This document shows, in pieces, positions 61,016-64,000 of a DNA stretch of 64,000 nucleotides (its first letter is position 1; each line of letters starts with the position of its first letter). The position numbers were made by a program, and so were the translations under genes. The notes beneath the pieces are model-generated. The model was not told the origin of the DNA. It made no database searches and saw only the letters and a program-made list of their open reading frames with translations. The stretch comes from Archivesica marissinica (taxonomy: Eukaryota; Mollusca; Bivalvia; Venerida; Vesicomyidae): NCBI GenBank assembly GCA_014843695.1, contig CM026398.1, forward strand, positions 42,203,531 to 42,267,530, in the 5' to 3' direction.

Positions 61016-61217
61016 GCAAGAACAACACTTTGGCAAACTATGATGGAGACATGTTTCTGCAAGTTCCTTCAACGGCAAATTGTGTTTAGTTTGACAACAA
61101 TGCAGCAGAGACGATTCCATTTGATTCGCAATTCCTCATTGGCCATTTATCGAAGACACACACCAAGACAGAATCCCCTGGGACGATGTTACCAAACCAA
61201 CGATACAAGCAGAGGAG
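61016..61217 (+). CDS. Putative first coding exon of a mitochondrial-type protein
   Basis: A good acceptor (TTTCCTGTTCTTAATAG|G) and a good donor (GAGGAG|GTAAGA) enclose 202 bases. Two adjacent ATGs at 61,040 and 61,043 start a frame of 59 codons that is open to the donor (phase 1). The peptide is rich in Arg, Gln, Ser and Thr, nearly free of acidic residues, and includes MQQRRFHLIRNSSLAIYRRH, which looks like a mitochondrial targeting sequence. I do not recognise the protein. The acceptor implies a non-coding exon upstream. Later exons are not visible in the 19-bp array that follows. Confidence 0.45.
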
Positions 61218-61674
61218 GTAAGAATATACGTTCAGTATTCGTTTGATATTCTAATGATGCATGCACAACCAATTAGTGCTACATGTTAGAAACACAAGTG
61301 TGGAATGACATATTTTAGTTTGCATCCCATCAAAGCCACATATGCGCAGACTCGGCGCGTTTGTGGGTACCAGCGTCTATGCATTTTTAAGCACGCATCG
61401 AATCCCTGTGACAAAAGTAACGCGACTTCGAATTTGTATAGAAAGTGGTACAGGAAATGTTACTAATATTGCTGTATTACAGTTTCAGAATATGCAGCAT
61501 TTCTACGTAATACACACACATCGAGCCCTTCTTTCATGTGTAGTAATTTACATATTCCGTTTATTTAGATATATAATGTCGGTATAGTATAACGCTGAAC
61601 AATGCTTTATGACAAGTCTTACAAACTTATACATTTCTTAGAAAAGGGAAACATATTAGTCTTAGCTCGTCTGG
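61218..61674. other. Unique DNA after the putative exon
   Basis: An 81-codon + strand open frame at 61,342-61,587 has no recognisable family or splice support. Otherwise featureless. Confidence 0.45.
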
Positions 61675-63548
61675 ATGTATATATGTATATACTACCTGTA
61701 TTATGTATTTACGATGTATATATGTGTATATGTTGTATATACTACCTGTATTATGTATATACGATGTGTATACGTTGTACGAGTATATGCTACCGGTATT
61801 ATGTATATACGATGTATATATGTGTATACGTTGTATATATGTGTATACGTTGTATATATGTGTATACGTTGTATGTATACGATGTATATATATGTGTATA
61901 CGATGTATATATGTGTATACGATGTATATATGTGTATACGTTGTATGTATACGATGTATATATGTGTATACGATGTATATATGTGTATACGTTGTATGTA
62001 TACGATGTATATATGTGTATACGTTGTATATATGTATATACGATGTATATATGTGTATACGATGTATATATGTGTATACGTTGTATATATGTGTATACGT
62101 TGTATATATGTGTATACGTTGTATATATGTGTATACGATGTATATATGTGTATACGATGTATATATGTGTATACGTTGTATATATGTGTATACGATGTAT
62201 ATATGTGTATACGTTGTATGTATACGATGTATATATGTGTATACGTTGTATATATGTGTATACGATGTATATATGTGTATACGATGTATATATGTGTATA
62301 CGATGTATATATGTGTATACGTTGTATATATGTGTATACGTTGTATATACTACCGGTATTATATATTCACGATCTATATATGTATATACGATGTATATAT
62401 GTGTATACGATGTATATATGTGTATACGTTGTATATATGTGTATACGTTGTATATACTACCGGTATTATATATTCACGATCTATATATGTATATACGATG
62501 TATATATGTGTATACGATGTATATATGTGTATACGTTGTATATATGTGTATACGTTGTATATACTACCGGTATTATATATTCACGATCTATATATGTATA
62601 TACGATGTATATATGTGTATACGATGTATATATGTGTATACGTTGTATATATGTGTATACGTTGTATATACTACCGGTATTATATATTCACGATCTATAT
62701 ATGTATATACGATGTATATATGTGTATACGATGTATATATGTGTATACGTGTTTTGTATATATGTGTATACGTTGTATATACTACCGGTATTATATATTC
62801 ACGATCTATATATGTATATACGATGTATATATGTGTATACGATGTATATATGTGTATACGTTGTATATATGTGTATACGTTGTATATACGTATTATATAT
62901 TCCGTTATATATGTATACGATGTATATATGTGTATACGATGTATATATGTGTATACGATGTATATATGTGTATACGATGTATATACGTTGTATATATGTG
63001 TATACGTTGTATATATGTGTATACGATGTATATATGTGTATACGTTGTATGTATACGATGTATATATGTGTATACGATGTATATATGTGTATACGATGTA
63101 TATACGTTGTATATATGTGTATACGTTGTATATATGTGTATACGATGTATATATGTGTATACGATGTATATATGTGTATACGATGTATATATGTGTATAC
63201 GATGTATATATGTGTATACGATGTATATATGTGTATACGTTGTATGTATACGATGTATATATGTGTATACGATGTATATATGTGTATACGTTGTATGTAT
63301 ACGATGTATATATGTGTATACGTTGTATATATGTGTATACGATGTATATATGTGTATACGTTGTATGTATACGATGTATATATGTGTATATGATGTATAT
63401 ATGTGTATACGATGTATATATGTGTATACGTTGTATATATGTGTATACGTTGTATATATGTGTATACGATGTATATATGTGTATACGTTGTATATACTAC
63501 CTGTATTATGTATTCACGATGTATATATGTATATACGATGTATATATG
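61675..63548. repeat. 19-bp TA-rich satellite
   Basis: Units of GATGTATATATGTGTATAC and GTTGTATATATGTGTATAC, nearly all alternating purine-pyrimidine. A longer block with ACTACCGGTATTATATATTC and ACGATCTATATATG recurs about every 114 bp between 62,340 and 62,820. Nineteen is not a multiple of three and the unit has no + strand stop, so all three + frames stay open for more than 1.7 kb. This is not coding. Confidence 0.96.
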
Positions 63549-63560
63549 TGTATACGTTGT

Positions 63561-63828
63561 TATGTTATGTTATATTTCGGGTTTTACGCCTGCATCAGCA
63601 CCATTTCGGGCTATATCGCCGGCGGGCAGTTTACCTAACAATACCTTTCCTGGGCAGGCTCCAGCGGTTAACCAGTACTTGGGTGCACCAACCTCCGTAA
63701 GAAACTGCCAACTTTCTCATATAAATGAGACACGGCCTGAGCGGGGCTCGAACCCGTGACCATCAGTGATGATAGGTTACAGTGGTATACAAGTCAGCGA
63801 CCTTAACCACTCGACCACGGAGGCGGAC
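63561..63828 (-). mobile_element. tRNA-derived SINE, family D, copy 2, inside the 19-bp satellite
   Basis: TGTATACGTTGT stands at 63,549-63,560 and 63,829-63,840, a 12-bp direct duplication (part of the satellite unit, so less conclusive alone). The element closely matches copy 1, including ATCGCCGGCGGGCAGTTTAC and the minus-sense B box CACGGGTTCGAGCCCC. Confidence 0.92.
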
Positions 63829-64000
63829 TGTATACGTTGTATATATGTGTATACGTTGTATATACTACCTGTATTATGTATTCACGATGTATATATGTAT
63901 TTACGATGTATATATGTGTATACGTTGTATATACTACCTGTATTATGTATTCACGATGTATATATGTATTTACGATGTATATATGTGTATACGATGTATA
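63829..64000. repeat. Continuation of the 19-bp satellite to the window edge
   Basis: Same unit as on the left of the SINE, with two ACTACCTGTATTATGTATTC blocks. It runs off the window. Confidence 0.95.

Noticed and set aside
61602..63700. Three overlapping + strand open frames of 572-678 codons
   Set aside because: A 19-bp stop-free unit rotates through all frames, so openness carries no coding information. Part of one frame also runs through a SINE.

Overview
This is animal (metazoan) nuclear DNA, most likely from a marine invertebrate, possibly a mollusc or other lophotrochozoan. The evidence is spliced mitochondrial genes with GT-AG introns, at least five tRNA-derived SINE families, several MITEs and very abundant tandem satellites. 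The species-level guess is inference. Roughly 70% of the known bases are tandem repeat, and most long open frames are satellite read-through, not genes.

Layout. 1-11,330: a G/T-rich 10-bp satellite with a SINE near its right edge. 11,705-23,433: the first five coding exons, on +, of an ACAD9-type acyl-CoA dehydrogenase. Introns 1 and 4 hold 35-bp and 59-bp satellites. Exon 5 runs straight into about 280 copies of a 36-bp minisatellite (23,434-33,521) whose unit is a copy of the exon 5/intron 5 junction, splice donor included. 33,522-34,521: an assembly gap of exactly 1,000 N. 34,522-46,342: a 97-bp satellite. 46.3-50.3 kb: unique DNA, decayed transposase fragments, a ~61-bp minisatellite and SINEs. 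50,413-57,110: four exons, on -, of an NDUFAF3-like (Mth938-domain) gene; its introns are filled with a 67-75-bp satellite, piggyBac-like MITE debris, SINEs with clear target-site duplications and a 12-copy array of a tRNA-like SINE head. 57.2-61.0 kb: repeats and unique DNA. 61,016-61,217: a likely + strand exon carrying a start codon and a mitochondrial-targeting-like N-terminus. 61,675-64,000: a 19-bp alternating purine/pyrimidine array interrupted by a SINE.

Genes together. ACAD9 and NDUFAF3 are both assembly factors of respiratory complex I in other animals (ACAD9 in the MCIA complex, NDUFAF3 with NDUFAF4 on the Q module). Their proximity here is notable but depends on the join across the N gap: the remaining two thirds of ACAD9 are not in the window, and two other genes lie where they should follow. 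Either ACAD9 has an intron of more than 40 kb with nested genes, or the scaffold is misjoined at the gap.

The most unusual structure is the 36-bp array: an exon-intron boundary amplified into hundreds of tandem, frame-preserving copies of a 5' splice site.
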